This document shows, one piece after another, positions 27,170 to 35,983 of a stretch of DNA of 64,000 nt; the stretch's first letter is position 1; every line of letters begins with the position of its first letter. Below the pieces are notes generated by a model that saw only the letters and a program-made list of their open reading frames with translations, searched no databases and was not told where the DNA came from. The stretch spans positions 5,208,001 to 5,272,000 of the forward strand of contig NZ_CP025394.1 of the NCBI RefSeq assembly GCF_002943525.1, given 5' to 3'. A program made the position numbers and the translations under genes. The DNA is from Kitasatospora sp. MMS16-BH015. GTDB taxonomy: Bacteria > Actinomycetota > Actinomycetes > Streptomycetales > Streptomycetaceae.

Positions 27170-29749
27170 ATGGCTACGCATGACTCCAGTCCCACCGCCG
27201 GTCCGACCGCCAACGCGATGCGACGGGCGCTGCACCGGGCCCGCACGGGTGTCTCGCTCGACGTGGCCGAGGCGGCGGTGCTGCTGCAGGCCAGGGGCGA
27301 GGACCTGCGGGAGCTGTGCGCGAGTGCGGCGGCAGTGCGCGATGCCGGGCTGGCGGCGGCCGGGCGGCCGGGCGTGGTCACGTACTCGAAGAAGGTCTTC
27401 ATCCCGCTCACCCGGCTCTGCCGGGACCGCTGCCACTACTGCACCTTCGTCACGGTGCCGGGCAAGCTGCGGGCCGAGGGCAAGGGGCTGTTCCTCTCCC
27501 CGGACGAGGTGCTCGAGATCGCCCGGCAGGGCGCCGCGCTCGGCTGCAAGGAGGCCCTCTTCACCCTGGGTGACCGGCCCGAGGACCGCTGGCCCGAGGC
27601 GCGGGAGTGGCTGGACGCGCACGGGTACGACGACACCCTGGCCTACGTGCGGGCGATGGCGATCCGGGTGCTGGAGGAGACCGGCCTGCTGCCGCACCTC
27701 AACCCCGGGGTGCTGAGCTGGCAGGACTTCCAGCGGCTCAAGCCGGTGGCGCCCTCGATGGGCATGATGCTGGAGACCACGGCGACCAGGCTCTGGAGCG
27801 AGCCCGGCGGCCCGCACCACGGCTCGCCGGACAAGGAACCGGCCGTCCGGCTGCGGGTGTTGGAGGACGCGGGCCGCAGCGCCGTGCCGTTCACCACCGG
27901 GGTGCTGATCGGGATCGGCGAGGACTTCACCGAGCGGGCCGAGGCCTTCTTCGCGATCCGCCGCACCGCCCGGCAGTACCACGGCATCCAGGAGGTGATC
28001 GTGCAGAACTTCCGGGCCAAGCCGGACACCGCGATGCGGGCGATGCCCGACGCCGAGCTGGAGGAGCTGGCCGCCGCGATCGCGGTGGGCCGGCTGGTGC
28101 TCGGGCCCTCGGCCCGGATCCAGGCCCCGCCGAACCTGGTGGCGGGGGAGTACGGCCTGATCATCGGCGCGGGCATCGACGACTGGGGCGGGGTCTCGCC
28201 GTTGACCCCCGACCACGTCAACCCCGAGCGGCCCTGGCCGCACCTGGACGAGCTGGCCGCCCGCACCGCCGAGCACGGCTTCGAGCTGCGCGAGCGGCTC
28301 ACCGTGCACCCCGAGTACCTGCAGCGCGGCGAGCCCTGGCTCGACCCGCGGCTGCTGCCGCACGTGCGCGCGCTGGCCGACCCGGAGACCGGGCTGGCCC
28401 GTGAGGACGCGATGCCCGTCGGCCTGCCCTGGCAGGAGCCGGAGGAGCTGCAGACCTCGGGCCGCACCGAGCTGCACCGCACCATCGACACCGAGGGCCG
28501 CACCGGCGACCGCCGGGCCGACTTCGAGGAGGTCTACGGCGACTGGGAGGCGCTGCGCGAGCAACTGCCCGCCCAGGTCGAGCGGTTGACCGGAGACGTG
28601 CGGGCCGCGCTGGCCGTGGCGGCGGCGGACCCGACCCGGCTGACCGACGAGCAGGCGCTGACCCTCTTCCACGCCGAGGGCCCGGCCCTGGACGCCCTCT
28701 GCGGCATCGCCGACGACGTGCGGCGGGACACCGTGGGCGACACCGTCACCTACTGCGTCACCCGGAACATCAACTTCACCAACGTCTGCTACACCGGCTG
28801 CCGGTTCTGCGCCTTCGCCCAGCGCCGCACCGACGCCGACGCCTACACCCTCTCGCTGGAGCAGGTGGCCGAACGGGCCGCCCAGGCCTGGGAGGTGGGC
28901 GCCACCGAGGTCTGCATGCAGGGCGGCATCCACCCGGACCTGCCGGGCACCGCCTACTTCGACATCGCGCGGGCGGTGAAGGAGCGGGTGCCGGGCATCC
29001 ACGTGCACGCCTTCTCGCCCATGGAGGTGGTCAACGGCGCCAGCCGGACGGGGCTTTCGATCCGCGAGTGGCTCACCCGGGCCAAGGAGGCGGGCCTGGA
29101 CTCCATCCCCGGCACGGCCGCCGAGATCCTGGACGACGAGGTCCGCTGGGTGCTCACCAAGGGCAAGCTGCCGGCCGCCACCTGGGTCGAAGTGGTCTCC
29201 ACCGCACACGAGTTGGGCATCCGGTCCTCCTCCACCATGATGTACGGCCACGTGGACACCCCGAGCCACTGGCTGGGCCACCTGCGGCTGCTCGCGGAGA
29301 TACAGCAACGGACCGGCGGCTTCACGGAGTTCGTCACCCTCCCGTTCGTCCACACCAACGCGCCGGTCTACCTGGCGGGCATCGCCCGGCCCGGCCCCAC
29401 CGCCCGGGACAACCGCGCGGTGATGGCCATGGCCCGGCTGCTGCTGCACCCGCACATCCCCAACATCCAGACCAGCTGGGTGAAGCTGGGCGCCGAGGGC
29501 GCCGCCGAGATGCTCCGCTCCGGCGCCAACGACCTGGGCGGCACCCTGATGGAGGAGACCATCTCCCGGATGGCCGGCTCCGCCTACGGCAGCTACAAGT
29601 CCGTCCGCGACCTGCAGGCCATCGCCGAGGCGGCGGGCCGCCCGCACCGCCAGCGCACCACCCTCTACGGCGAGGTGCCGGAGGAGCGCCGGCAGGCGGC
29701 CCTGGCCTCGGACGGCCACCTGCCCGAGCTGCTCCCGGTGCTGGACTGA
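27170..29749 (+). CDS. fbiC: FO synthase (bifunctional CofG/CofH), coenzyme F420 pathway
   Basis: This enzyme makes 7,8-didemethyl-8-hydroxy-5-deazariboflavin (FO), the F420 chromophore, from tyrosine and 5-amino-6-ribitylaminouracil. It is a fusion of two radical SAM enzymes in 859 residues: the CofG half with C84-x3-C88-x2-C91 (CRDRCHYC), and the CofH half with C540-x3-C544-x2-C547 (CYTGCRFC). Fusion is usual in actinobacteria. The ATG at 27170 was chosen as the first in-frame start; the divergent neighbour starts 184 bases away. Cytosolic. An F420-type flavoprotein gene is present at 47224. Confidence 0.96.
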   Translation: MATHDSSPTAGPTANAMRRALHRARTGVSLDVAEAAVLLQARGEDLRELCASAAAVRDAGLAAAGRPGVVTYSKKVFIPLTRLCRDRCHYCTFVTVPGKLRAEGKGLFLSPDEVLEIARQGAALGCKEALFTLGDRPEDRWPEAREWLDAHGYDDTLAYVRAMAIRVLEETGLLPHLNPGVLSWQDFQRLKPVAPSMGMMLETTATRLWSEPGGPHHGSPDKEPAVRLRVLEDAGRSAVPFTTGVLIGIGEDFTERAEAFFAIRRTARQYHGIQEVIVQNFRAKPDTAMRAMPDAELEELAAAIAVGRLVLGPSARIQAPPNLVAGEYGLIIGAGIDDWGGVSPLTPDHVNPERPWPHLDELAARTAEHGFELRERLTVHPEYLQRGEPWLDPRLLPHVRALADPETGLAREDAMPVGLPWQEPEELQTSGRTELHRTIDTEGRTGDRRADFEEVYGDWEALREQLPAQVERLTGDVRAALAVAAADPTRLTDEQALTLFHAEGPALDALCGIADDVRRDTVGDTVTYCVTRNINFTNVCYTGCRFCAFAQRRTDADAYTLSLEQVAERAAQAWEVGATEVCMQGGIHPDLPGTAYFDIARAVKERVPGIHVHAFSPMEVVNGASRTGLSIREWLTRAKEAGLDSIPGTAAEILDDEVRWVLTKGKLPAATWVEVVSTAHELGIRSSSTMMYGHVDTPSHWLGHLRLLAEIQQRTGGFTEFVTLPFVHTNAPVYLAGIARPGPTARDNRAVMAMARLLLHPHIPNIQTSWVKLGAEGAAEMLRSGANDLGGTLMEETISRMAGSAYGSYKSVRDLQAIAEAAGRPHRQRTTLYGEVPEERRQAALASDGHLPELLPVLD

Positions 29750-29886
29750 ATCTTTCCTCCGGGTGACGATCTGCTGAAGGGCTGGTGTTCCCACTTCCCG
29801 GCTGACCCGGCCAGGCATTCGAATACAGTGCGAGTGCGCTCCGACCCCGGCGGCGCTGCCCCGAGGTCGACGGAAGGTGCCAGCCG

Positions 29887-30993
29887 GTGATGCCCCTGTG
29901 GTCGCGAGCCCAGCAGCAGGACTACCGGAGCCGGGTGCGCGGCTGCCTGCTCGGTGGCGCGATCGGCGACGCGCTGGGCGCCGGGGTGGAGTTCGAGCAG
30001 CTGGCCGCGATCCGCGAGGCGCACGGCCCGATGGGCGTCACGGGCTACCTGCCCGCGTACGGGCGCCGGGGCGCCGTCACCGACGACACGCAGATGGTGC
30101 TGTTCACCCTGGACGGCCTGATCCGGGCCCACATCCGCCGGGACGGCGGCAGTTGGCACCCGCCCACCGACGTGCACCGGGCCTACCTGCGCTGGGCGGC
30201 CACCCAGCAGGACTGGGGCCCGGACGAGCGGCGCAAGGACCTCGGCTGGCTGGGCCGGGAGGAGTGGCTCTACAGCCGGCGCGCCCCTGGCGAGACCTGC
30301 CTGGCCGGGCTGACCGGCCCGGACGCCGAGCGGCTCGGCACCCTGGACGAGCCGCGCAACCCGCAGTCCAAGGGCTGCGGCACGGTGATGCGGGCCGCGC
30401 CGTTCGGCCTGCTGACCGCCTGGGAGCCCGGCCTGGTCTTCCAACTGGCCGTGGAGTGCTCGGTGCTGACCCACGGCCACCCCACCGGCTACCTGGCGGC
30501 GGGCGCGCTGGCCGTGATCGTGCACACCGTCACCCGGGGCGGCACACTGGAGGAGGGCGTGCACCTCGCGCTGGCGCTGCTCTCCGAGCGCCCCGCGCAC
30601 GAGGAGACCACGGCCGCGCTGCGGGCCGCGCTGGACGCCGTCCGGGCCGGCGAGCCCTCGGCCGAGCGGGTCGAGGCGCTGGGGGCCGGCTGGGTGGCCG
30701 AGGAGGCGCTGGCGATCGGGGTCTACTGCGCACTGGTGGCTCACGACGTCACCTCGGGCCTGCTGCTGGCGGTCAACCACTCCGGCGACAGCGACTCCAC
30801 CGGCACCGTCTGCGGCAGCCTGCTGGGCGCCCTGCACGGCGAGACGGCCCTGCCGCCCGCCCTGGTGGCCGGGTTGGAGGGCCGGGCCACCCTGCTCGAA
30901 CTCGCCGACGACTTCGTCCTGGAGCTGCTGCACGGCCCCGAGCTGCACAGCGCGGGCGAGCGCACCCCGTGGCTGGAGCGGTACCCGATCTGA
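29887..30993 (+). CDS. ADP-ribosylglycohydrolase family protein
   Basis: This is a 368-residue (DraG-like) hydrolase that likely removes ADP-ribose from proteins or small molecules. The dinuclear metal-site motifs are present: CLLGGAIGDALGAGVE near the N-terminus, VTDDTQMVLFT, and NHSGDSDSTGTVCG near the C-terminus. GTG 29887 and the ATG right after it are both possible starts; GGAAGG lies upstream. No ADP-ribosyltransferase gene is adjacent, so the substrate is unknown. Confidence 0.9.
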   Translation: MMPLWSRAQQQDYRSRVRGCLLGGAIGDALGAGVEFEQLAAIREAHGPMGVTGYLPAYGRRGAVTDDTQMVLFTLDGLIRAHIRRDGGSWHPPTDVHRAYLRWAATQQDWGPDERRKDLGWLGREEWLYSRRAPGETCLAGLTGPDAERLGTLDEPRNPQSKGCGTVMRAAPFGLLTAWEPGLVFQLAVECSVLTHGHPTGYLAAGALAVIVHTVTRGGTLEEGVHLALALLSERPAHEETTAALRAALDAVRAGEPSAERVEALGAGWVAEEALAIGVYCALVAHDVTSGLLLAVNHSGDSDSTGTVCGSLLGALHGETALPPALVAGLEGRATLLELADDFVLELLHGPELHSAGERTPWLERYPI

Positions 30994-31014
30994 CGCACCG
31001 GCATCCGGAAACGG

Positions 31015-31047
31015 CGGTGCCCGCCGTACGGGGGGCGGCGGGCACCG
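31015..31047. terminator. Hairpin between convergent genes
   Basis: A perfect 12-bp stem (CGGTGCCCGCCG / CGGCGGGCACCG) with a 9-base loop lies between the ADP-ribosylglycohydrolase stop and the DUF397 stop. It can serve both directions. Confidence 0.8.
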
Positions 31048-31075
31048 GGCCGGTCAGGCCGGGGAGTCGAACGTT

Positions 31076-31273
31076 TCAGACGGTACCGAAGTCACCGGAT
31101 CCGGCGGCGGCGGCGAAGGCGGCCCAGGCCTCCTGGGAGAAGTGCAGCTGGGGGCCCTCGGGGTCCTTGGAGTCACGGACGGCCACGGTGACGGCGGTCG
31201 GGACGGCGATCTCGACGCAGTTGCCGTTCGGGCCGCTGTAGGTGCTCTTGCGCCAGGTCAGGTTGCTGCTCAT
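31076..31273 (-). CDS. DUF397 domain protein
   Basis: This is a 65-residue protein of the DUF397 family, recognised by LTWRKSTYSGPNGNCVEIAV, VAVRDSKDPEGPQL and FSQEAWAAF. Its ATG overlaps the stop of the upstream XRE gene by four bases. Such XRE/DUF397 pairs are abundant in streptomycetes (the WhiJ-like systems) and influence development; the DUF397 protein is thought to act on its cognate regulator. No third partner gene (AbaA-like ATPase) is next to it. Confidence 0.93.
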   Translation of the reverse strand: MSSNLTWRKSTYSGPNGNCVEIAVPTAVTVAVRDSKDPEGPQLHFSQEAWAAFAAAAGSGDFGTV

Positions 31274-32127
31274 TTCGTGAACCTCTCGACGTAGGTGTTC
31301 ATGAGGTGGCGAGTCTCCGCGACGCTGCACGCGGCCGCTCGCAGGTGGTCGTACATATGGGTATAGCGGCGGACGTCGGTCTCCTTCTCGAGGTAGAGGT
31401 CGCTCGTCACTCCTTCGAAGTAGACCACCGTGGAATCCGCCGACTCCGGGAACTCCATCAGGGAGAATGTCCCGGTCATGCCGGGGTGGGCCCCGTGGCT
31501 GAACGGGATCACCTGGATGTTGATGTTGGGCCGCTCGCCGAGCTCCAGCAGTTGGTAGAGCTGGTCCGCCATCACCTGCGGCCCGCCCACCTCCCGTCGG
31601 AGCACGGCCTCGTCTATGACCACCCAGAAGCTGCCCAGTGGGTTGTCCCCGTAGACCCGGCTCTGCCGTTTCAGCCGCACGTCGACCCGGCGCCGCACGG
31701 CGGCCGCGTCGTAGTCGGGCGAACTGCCCGCCACCACGGCCTCGGCGTAGCCCCGGGTCTGCAGCAGCCCGGGCACGTAGCTGGTCTCGTACGCCCGGAT
31801 CGAGGAGGCCTCGGCCTCCAGGCCGATGTAGACGCTGTACGGGATGTCCCCGAACTCGTGCCACCAGCCGCGCTGGCGGGACTCGCGGGCCATCTCCATC
31901 AGCCCGGCCCGGACCCGCTCGTCACCGACCTCGTACACGTCGCAGAGGTCGCGCACGTCCCGCTGGCTGATGCTGCGTCGGCCGTTCTCCAGTCTGCTGA
32001 TCTTCGACTGGGAGACCATCAGGCGGCCGGCCACCTCCTCGGCCGTCATGCCGCGCAACTCGCGCAGGCGCCGCAACTCGGCACCGAGACGCCGTCGGCG
32101 CACTGTCGGATTGATGCTGGCGGACAC
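31270..32127 (-). CDS. XRE-family regulator with DUF5753 domain
   Basis: This is a 285-residue DNA-binding protein. The N-terminal helix-turn-helix is LRELRGMTAEEVAGRL with MVSQSKISRLENG. The C-terminal DUF5753 (Scr1-type) domain shows YETSYVPGLLQTRGYAEAV and PNINIQVIPFS. The start was set at GTG 32127 (SASINPTVRRRR), typical of the family; the open frame continues 33 codons upstream but that part does not look conserved. It is coupled to the DUF397 gene and probably autoregulated through palindromes in its upstream region. Confidence 0.92.
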   Translation of the reverse strand: MSASINPTVRRRRLGAELRRLRELRGMTAEEVAGRLMVSQSKISRLENGRRSISQRDVRDLCDVYEVGDERVRAGLMEMARESRQRGWWHEFGDIPYSVYIGLEAEASSIRAYETSYVPGLLQTRGYAEAVVAGSSPDYDAAAVRRRVDVRLKRQSRVYGDNPLGSFWVVIDEAVLRREVGGPQVMADQLYQLLELGERPNINIQVIPFSHGAHPGMTGTFSLMEFPESADSTVVYFEGVTSDLYLEKETDVRRYTHMYDHLRAAACSVAETRHLMNTYVERFTK

Positions 32128-32391
32128 ATCGACCTCCGGCCGGACCTCTGGCACGCCAAGGACCGACGTGCCACGGAAGAGTGTGGAAATTGGTACCAAC
32201 CCCCCTGACTTGGAGCAGCATGTCATCTTGGCTCGGGTCGGCGCCGGGGAATCGACCCAGGACGATAGAACAGATCGTCAGAAAATCACTCATAAGTGAC
32301 AGTGCTACTTGCGCCCGACCCACCGGAGCCGGTAATGCGCCGGCACCACGTTCGGCAGCCTGCCCGGGGCACGGCCGCGGAAACGGAAACA
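32128..32391 (-). promoter_or_regulatory. Upstream region of the XRE/DUF397 operon
   Basis: This is relatively AT-rich intergenic DNA with two small palindromes: TTGGTACCAA at 32190-32199, and TCACT-N4-AGTGA at 32286-32299. On the minus strand an AT-rich stretch containing TTCTATCG could hold the -10 region. No ORF is convincing here. It is the likely site of autoregulation. Confidence 0.45.
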
Positions 32392-32431
32392 GGGCGGCCC
32401 TCCCGGCAAGCTGCTGCCGGGAGGGCCGCCC
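32392..32431 (-). terminator. Hairpin after the GPP34 gene
   Basis: A perfect 17-bp stem (GGGCGGCCCTCCCGGCA and its complement) with a 6-base loop lies 37 bases beyond the GPP34 stop on the minus strand. Confidence 0.88.
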
Positions 32432-32468
32432 CGAGGTGCTCAGTGCTGATGGGGCCTGGCCCCCTTGC

Positions 32469-33188
32469 TCACCGGGCGCCGACCTGGGTGGCCACGCCTC
32501 GACCACCCGCGACGGCCCGGGCGGCGACCGGACGGCCTCCGCCGGTGCTCCGGCCCTGCTGCGCCGGAAGGCCGTTCTGCACGTCCATGACGGCGTGCGC
32601 GACCATCCCGCCGAGCGGGTCGTAACGGATCAGGTCGCGCAGCCGTGACCGCGAGGACCGTCCCTCGTTACCCGGATAGAGGTGCTTCCCGAGGCCGACC
32701 GAGTGCGCCAGTGCGGCCAGTGCGGCCGTCCTGGGGTCCGGTGGCACGCCGGTCCGGATGGCGGTGTCCAGCCGCTGCTTGATCGCGGCATTGGTGCAGT
32801 CGTCCGACGCCTGGTACCGCGTCGTCGGCAGCACGCCGCACACCTGGCCCGGCACGGCCGTCACCATGCCGCACCGTTCCAGGTGCGCCAGGTAGGTCTG
32901 CCGGAGCCCCAGTCGGGGCCCGCCGATCCAGTGTGCGGCCCGCACCGGGCTGCCGCGTCGGCGCAGCAGTTCCAGTGCGTGGTCCAGGGTCGGATCACCG
33001 GTCGGCCGTGGCATCACCACGGCGATCCGATCTCCGTCCGGGACGATTCGTCCGGCCAGGGACAGCTCGACGAGCTGTGCCCCGGCGAGTCCGAGGTCGA
33101 GGGTCTGCGGCTGCGCTGTGGTGCCCGTGGTCGGGTCCAGAGCGAGCAGCAGGAGTTCCTCGGGAATGGTTCTGCGGCTCTTGCCCAT
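32469..33188 (-). CDS. GPP34 (Golgi phosphoprotein 3-like) family protein
   Basis: This is a 239-residue cytosolic protein of the GPP34 family. ATG 33188 follows GGGGAGG; the open frame extends upstream without support. Family landmarks are IPEELLLLALDP at the N-terminus, LAGAQLVELSLAGRI, and DPRTAALAALAHSVGLGKHL. In eukaryotes the fold binds phosphatidylinositol-4-phosphate. In actinomycetes, where many copies occur, the role is unknown. The C-terminal 35 residues are low-complexity Arg/Gly/Ala. Confidence 0.88.
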   Translation of the reverse strand: MGKSRRTIPEELLLLALDPTTGTTAQPQTLDLGLAGAQLVELSLAGRIVPDGDRIAVVMPRPTGDPTLDHALELLRRRGSPVRAAHWIGGPRLGLRQTYLAHLERCGMVTAVPGQVCGVLPTTRYQASDDCTNAAIKQRLDTAIRTGVPPDPRTAALAALAHSVGLGKHLYPGNEGRSSRSRLRDLIRYDPLGGMVAHAVMDVQNGLPAQQGRSTGGGRPVAARAVAGGRGVATQVGAR

Positions 33189-33493
33189 CCAAGCCTCCCC
33201 GCGTGGATGGAAGACAGAGTGACGCCTCTCACAGCGGCTTGTCGAGTACGCCTCCGAATCGTGACCTTGCGGAGGCCGCGCGGAACCGCCCCCGGCGCGG
33301 TCGGCGTCCCTCACGGGGTACGGCCCGCGGCGCGGCCCGCGCTCGGCCGCCCGGAAGAATAACGGCCGGTCGGGCGGGGTGTGGCCGTCGTTACGGCGCC
33401 CGGTGGCGGAGACTGTACAGCTACGGGAGTGCGGCGGGAAGCCGTGCGAAATGAGCTTCGGCCCTTCACGGGCGGACGAGGAGGAATGGTCAC
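33189..33493. promoter_or_regulatory. Divergent promoter region, GPP34 / carboxypeptidase
   Basis: This is 305 bases between divergent starts. It holds the ribosome site GAGGAGGA (33478-33485) for the plus-strand gene, and GGGGAGG for the minus-strand gene is at its left edge. A possible -10 element for the plus strand is in GACTGTACAGCTACGG (about 33411). No ORF or strong hairpin is seen. Confidence 0.4.
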
Positions 33494-35935
33494 GTGGGCG
33501 AGTCCCCCGACAGTGTGCGGCGCGACGGTGAAGGGGATACCCCTACCCCCGAAGAGGGCCGCCCGAACTCGACGGTGACCCTGCGGGTCCGCGAAGTCGA
33601 CAACAAGACCACCACCCTCCGCCTCCCCGCGGACAACAGGACCACCGCGATCCGCCTCCCGGCCGACCCGGTGGTGGCGGCGGCTGAGCCTGCGGCAGAC
33701 GCGGCGGCGAAGGCCGGCAAGCCGGCGGCACCCTCGGCGAAGGCCGGGGAGCCTGCGGCGAAGGCCGGGGAGCCTGCGGCACCTTCGGCGGACGCCGGGA
33801 AGTCTGCGGCGAAGCCCGGGAAGCCTGCTGCGGACGCTGATCAGCCCGAGGCCGTCGAGCCCGCAGCCGAGTCGGCGGAGGTCGCCGTCGAGCACGCCGG
33901 CCCCGAGCGGGCGAGCGCGGAGCAGGCCGGAGCCGAGGCCGAGCAGCCCGAGCCCGAGGCCGAGTCTGCGCGGGCGGTCGACACCGGGGTGGGCGCGGAG
34001 ACGAAGATGCTCCGGCTGCCCGCGAAGCCGAAGGAGCCCGCCGCCGAAGGTGCGACCGCCGGCGGCTCCGCCGCGCCCGGCGCTGCTGCTGCCGAGAGTG
34101 CTCCCGAGGTGCCGGCGGTCGACACGGGGGTGGGCGCGGAGACGAAGATGCTCCGGCTGCCCGCGAAGCCGAAGGAGCCCGCCGCCGGCTCCGCTGCCGA
34201 CGGGAGTGCTCCCGAGGCACCGGTGGCCGACGCCGGGGTGAGCGCCGAGACCAAGATGCTCCGGCTGCCGCCCAAGCCCGCCTCCGCTGCCGCCTCCGCC
34301 GGTTCTGCCGCCGCAGGCTCCGCCGCTGCGACCTCCGCTGCCGTCGGCGCCCCCTCCTCCCGGCCCTCGGCCGCCGAGGCTGCCGAGGGTGTCGAGCCCG
34401 GTGGGGTCGACCCGCGTCTCGCCATACGGGACAGCCGGGGCCTCGCCGGTGCCGAGCTCAAGGGTGCCGCCAAGGCCCCCGCCGGTGCGCCCGTCGGCGG
34501 GACGGTGCCCGAGCCGCCCGTCGAGCCGGAGCCCGTGCCGGAGCCGGGCCCGGAGCCGGAGCCTGCGCCCGTGCCGACGCCGGTACCTGCGCCGAAGCCG
34601 GTGCCGGTCCCGCAGCCGGTGCCGCCGCTGCCCGTGCCGGATCCGGCGCCGCTGCCGGCGCCGGAGACCACGTCCGAGGCGATGGAGGTGCTGGCGGCGC
34701 TCAGCGCGCGGCCGGTCTCGCCGCTGCGCCGGGCCGTCAAGCGTTTCACCATCTGGACGGTCTTCCTGGGCTTCGTGCTCGGGCTGGTGGTCGCCGGGCA
34801 GCTGCTCCGCCCGCTGCCGGATCCGAAGACCAAGCTCTCGCTCGCCGATTCCTTCACCTTCGCCGGTGACCAGCCGGCGCTGCCCTGGCCCGGGAAGGGC
34901 CAGGCGGTGGCCGAGGTGGTCGGGGTGGGCAGCCTGGGCAGCTCGGGAACGGAGACCCCGGCGCCGATCGCGAGCGTCACCAAGGTGATGAACGCGCTGC
35001 TGATCCTCCAGGACCACCCGCTCAAGAAGGGTGAGAGCGGCCCGAAGCTCACCGTGGACAAGCAGGCGGCGCAGGAGTCCAGCGACGCCGACCAGTCCCG
35101 GGTCACCCTCACGGAGGGCCAGCAGCTCACCGAGTACGAGGCGCTCGAGATGCTGATGCTGCCCTCGGCCAACAACGTGGCCCGGCTGCTGGCCCGCTGG
35201 GACGCGGGCAGCGAGCAGGCGTTCGTGAAGAAGATGAACGACCAGGCCGCCAAGCTGGGCATGACCAACACCACCTACGCCGACCCGGCCGGGTACGACA
35301 ACAACACCAAGAGCACCGCCAAGGACCAGCTCAAGCTGGCCGAGCTCGCGATGCAGAACGAGATCTTCCGTCAGGTGGTCGCCACCCCGGACACCACCTT
35401 CAACGGGCAGCGGGTCTACAACACCAACTACCTGCTCTCGGCGAAGAACGGCGTGATCGGCGTCAAGACCGGCTCCTCCACCCCGGCCGGCTCCTGCCTG
35501 ATGTGGGCGGCGGTCAAGGAGATCGGCGGCGTCAAGCGGCTGATCCTCGGGGTGACGCTCGGTCAGCCGGCCACGACCTCCGACAACATCCTCAAGGCGG
35601 CCCAGACCGTCAGCCAGAAGATCATCACGGCCGCGCAGAACGGCCTCACCGGTCAGACCCTGGCCAAGCAGGGCCAGGTGGTCGGGTACGTGGACAACGG
35701 GCTCGGCGGCAAGACCTCGGTGGTCGCGGCCCAGGACCTGACGGTCGCGGGCTGGCCCGGCATCACGGCCAAGGTGACGCTGGACAAGGCCAAGCTCGGT
35801 CACACGGTGAAGTCCGGCACCCAGGTCGGCACCGTCTCGGCCGGCGAGGGCGACGGCAAGGTCGAGGTGCCGGTCACCCTCCAGGGCGACCTCAACCCGC
35901 CGTCGATCATGTCCCGCCTGCTGCGCCTGCTCTGA
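33494..35935 (+). CDS. D-alanyl-D-alanine carboxypeptidase with long cytoplasmic tail
   Basis: This is a class A low-molecular-weight penicillin-binding protein that trims the terminal D-Ala from peptidoglycan stem peptides. GTG 33494 has GAGGAGGA eight bases upstream. The 813 residues consist of a cytoplasmic region (1-415), one membrane helix (418-436, FTIWTVFLGFVLGLVVAG) and an external catalytic domain. Its motifs are S494-VTK, S558-A-N560 and K658-TG. The tail is unusually long: it holds TTTLRLP and TTAIRLP near residues 39-56, then three near-identical ETKMLRLP units (T170, T217, T253), an Ala/Lys/Pro region, and a P-E-P-V repeat (340-385). A family enzyme usually has about 400-450 residues. 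The tail may be a regulatory or docking platform. Confidence 0.9.
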   Translation: MGESPDSVRRDGEGDTPTPEEGRPNSTVTLRVREVDNKTTTLRLPADNRTTAIRLPADPVVAAAEPAADAAAKAGKPAAPSAKAGEPAAKAGEPAAPSADAGKSAAKPGKPAADADQPEAVEPAAESAEVAVEHAGPERASAEQAGAEAEQPEPEAESARAVDTGVGAETKMLRLPAKPKEPAAEGATAGGSAAPGAAAAESAPEVPAVDTGVGAETKMLRLPAKPKEPAAGSAADGSAPEAPVADAGVSAETKMLRLPPKPASAAASAGSAAAGSAAATSAAVGAPSSRPSAAEAAEGVEPGGVDPRLAIRDSRGLAGAELKGAAKAPAGAPVGGTVPEPPVEPEPVPEPGPEPEPAPVPTPVPAPKPVPVPQPVPPLPVPDPAPLPAPETTSEAMEVLAALSARPVSPLRRAVKRFTIWTVFLGFVLGLVVAGQLLRPLPDPKTKLSLADSFTFAGDQPALPWPGKGQAVAEVVGVGSLGSSGTETPAPIASVTKVMNALLILQDHPLKKGESGPKLTVDKQAAQESSDADQSRVTLTEGQQLTEYEALEMLMLPSANNVARLLARWDAGSEQAFVKKMNDQAAKLGMTNTTYADPAGYDNNTKSTAKDQLKLAELAMQNEIFRQVVATPDTTFNGQRVYNTNYLLSAKNGVIGVKTGSSTPAGSCLMWAAVKEIGGVKRLILGVTLGQPATTSDNILKAAQTVSQKIITAAQNGLTGQTLAKQGQVVGYVDNGLGGKTSVVAAQDLTVAGWPGITAKVTLDKAKLGHTVKSGTQVGTVSAGEGDGKVEVPVTLQGDLNPPSIMSRLLRLL

Positions 35936-35942
35936 GGAGCAC

Positions 35943-35983
35943 CGGGGCGGGGAGCGGGGTCAGCCGACCCGCTCCCCGCCCCG
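35943..35983. terminator. Bidirectional hairpin overlapping a gene end
   Basis: A perfect 16-bp stem (CGGGGCGGGGAGCGGG and complement) with a 9-base loop starts eight bases after the carboxypeptidase stop. Its right arm lies inside the last codons of the convergent BrkB gene. Confidence 0.85.
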
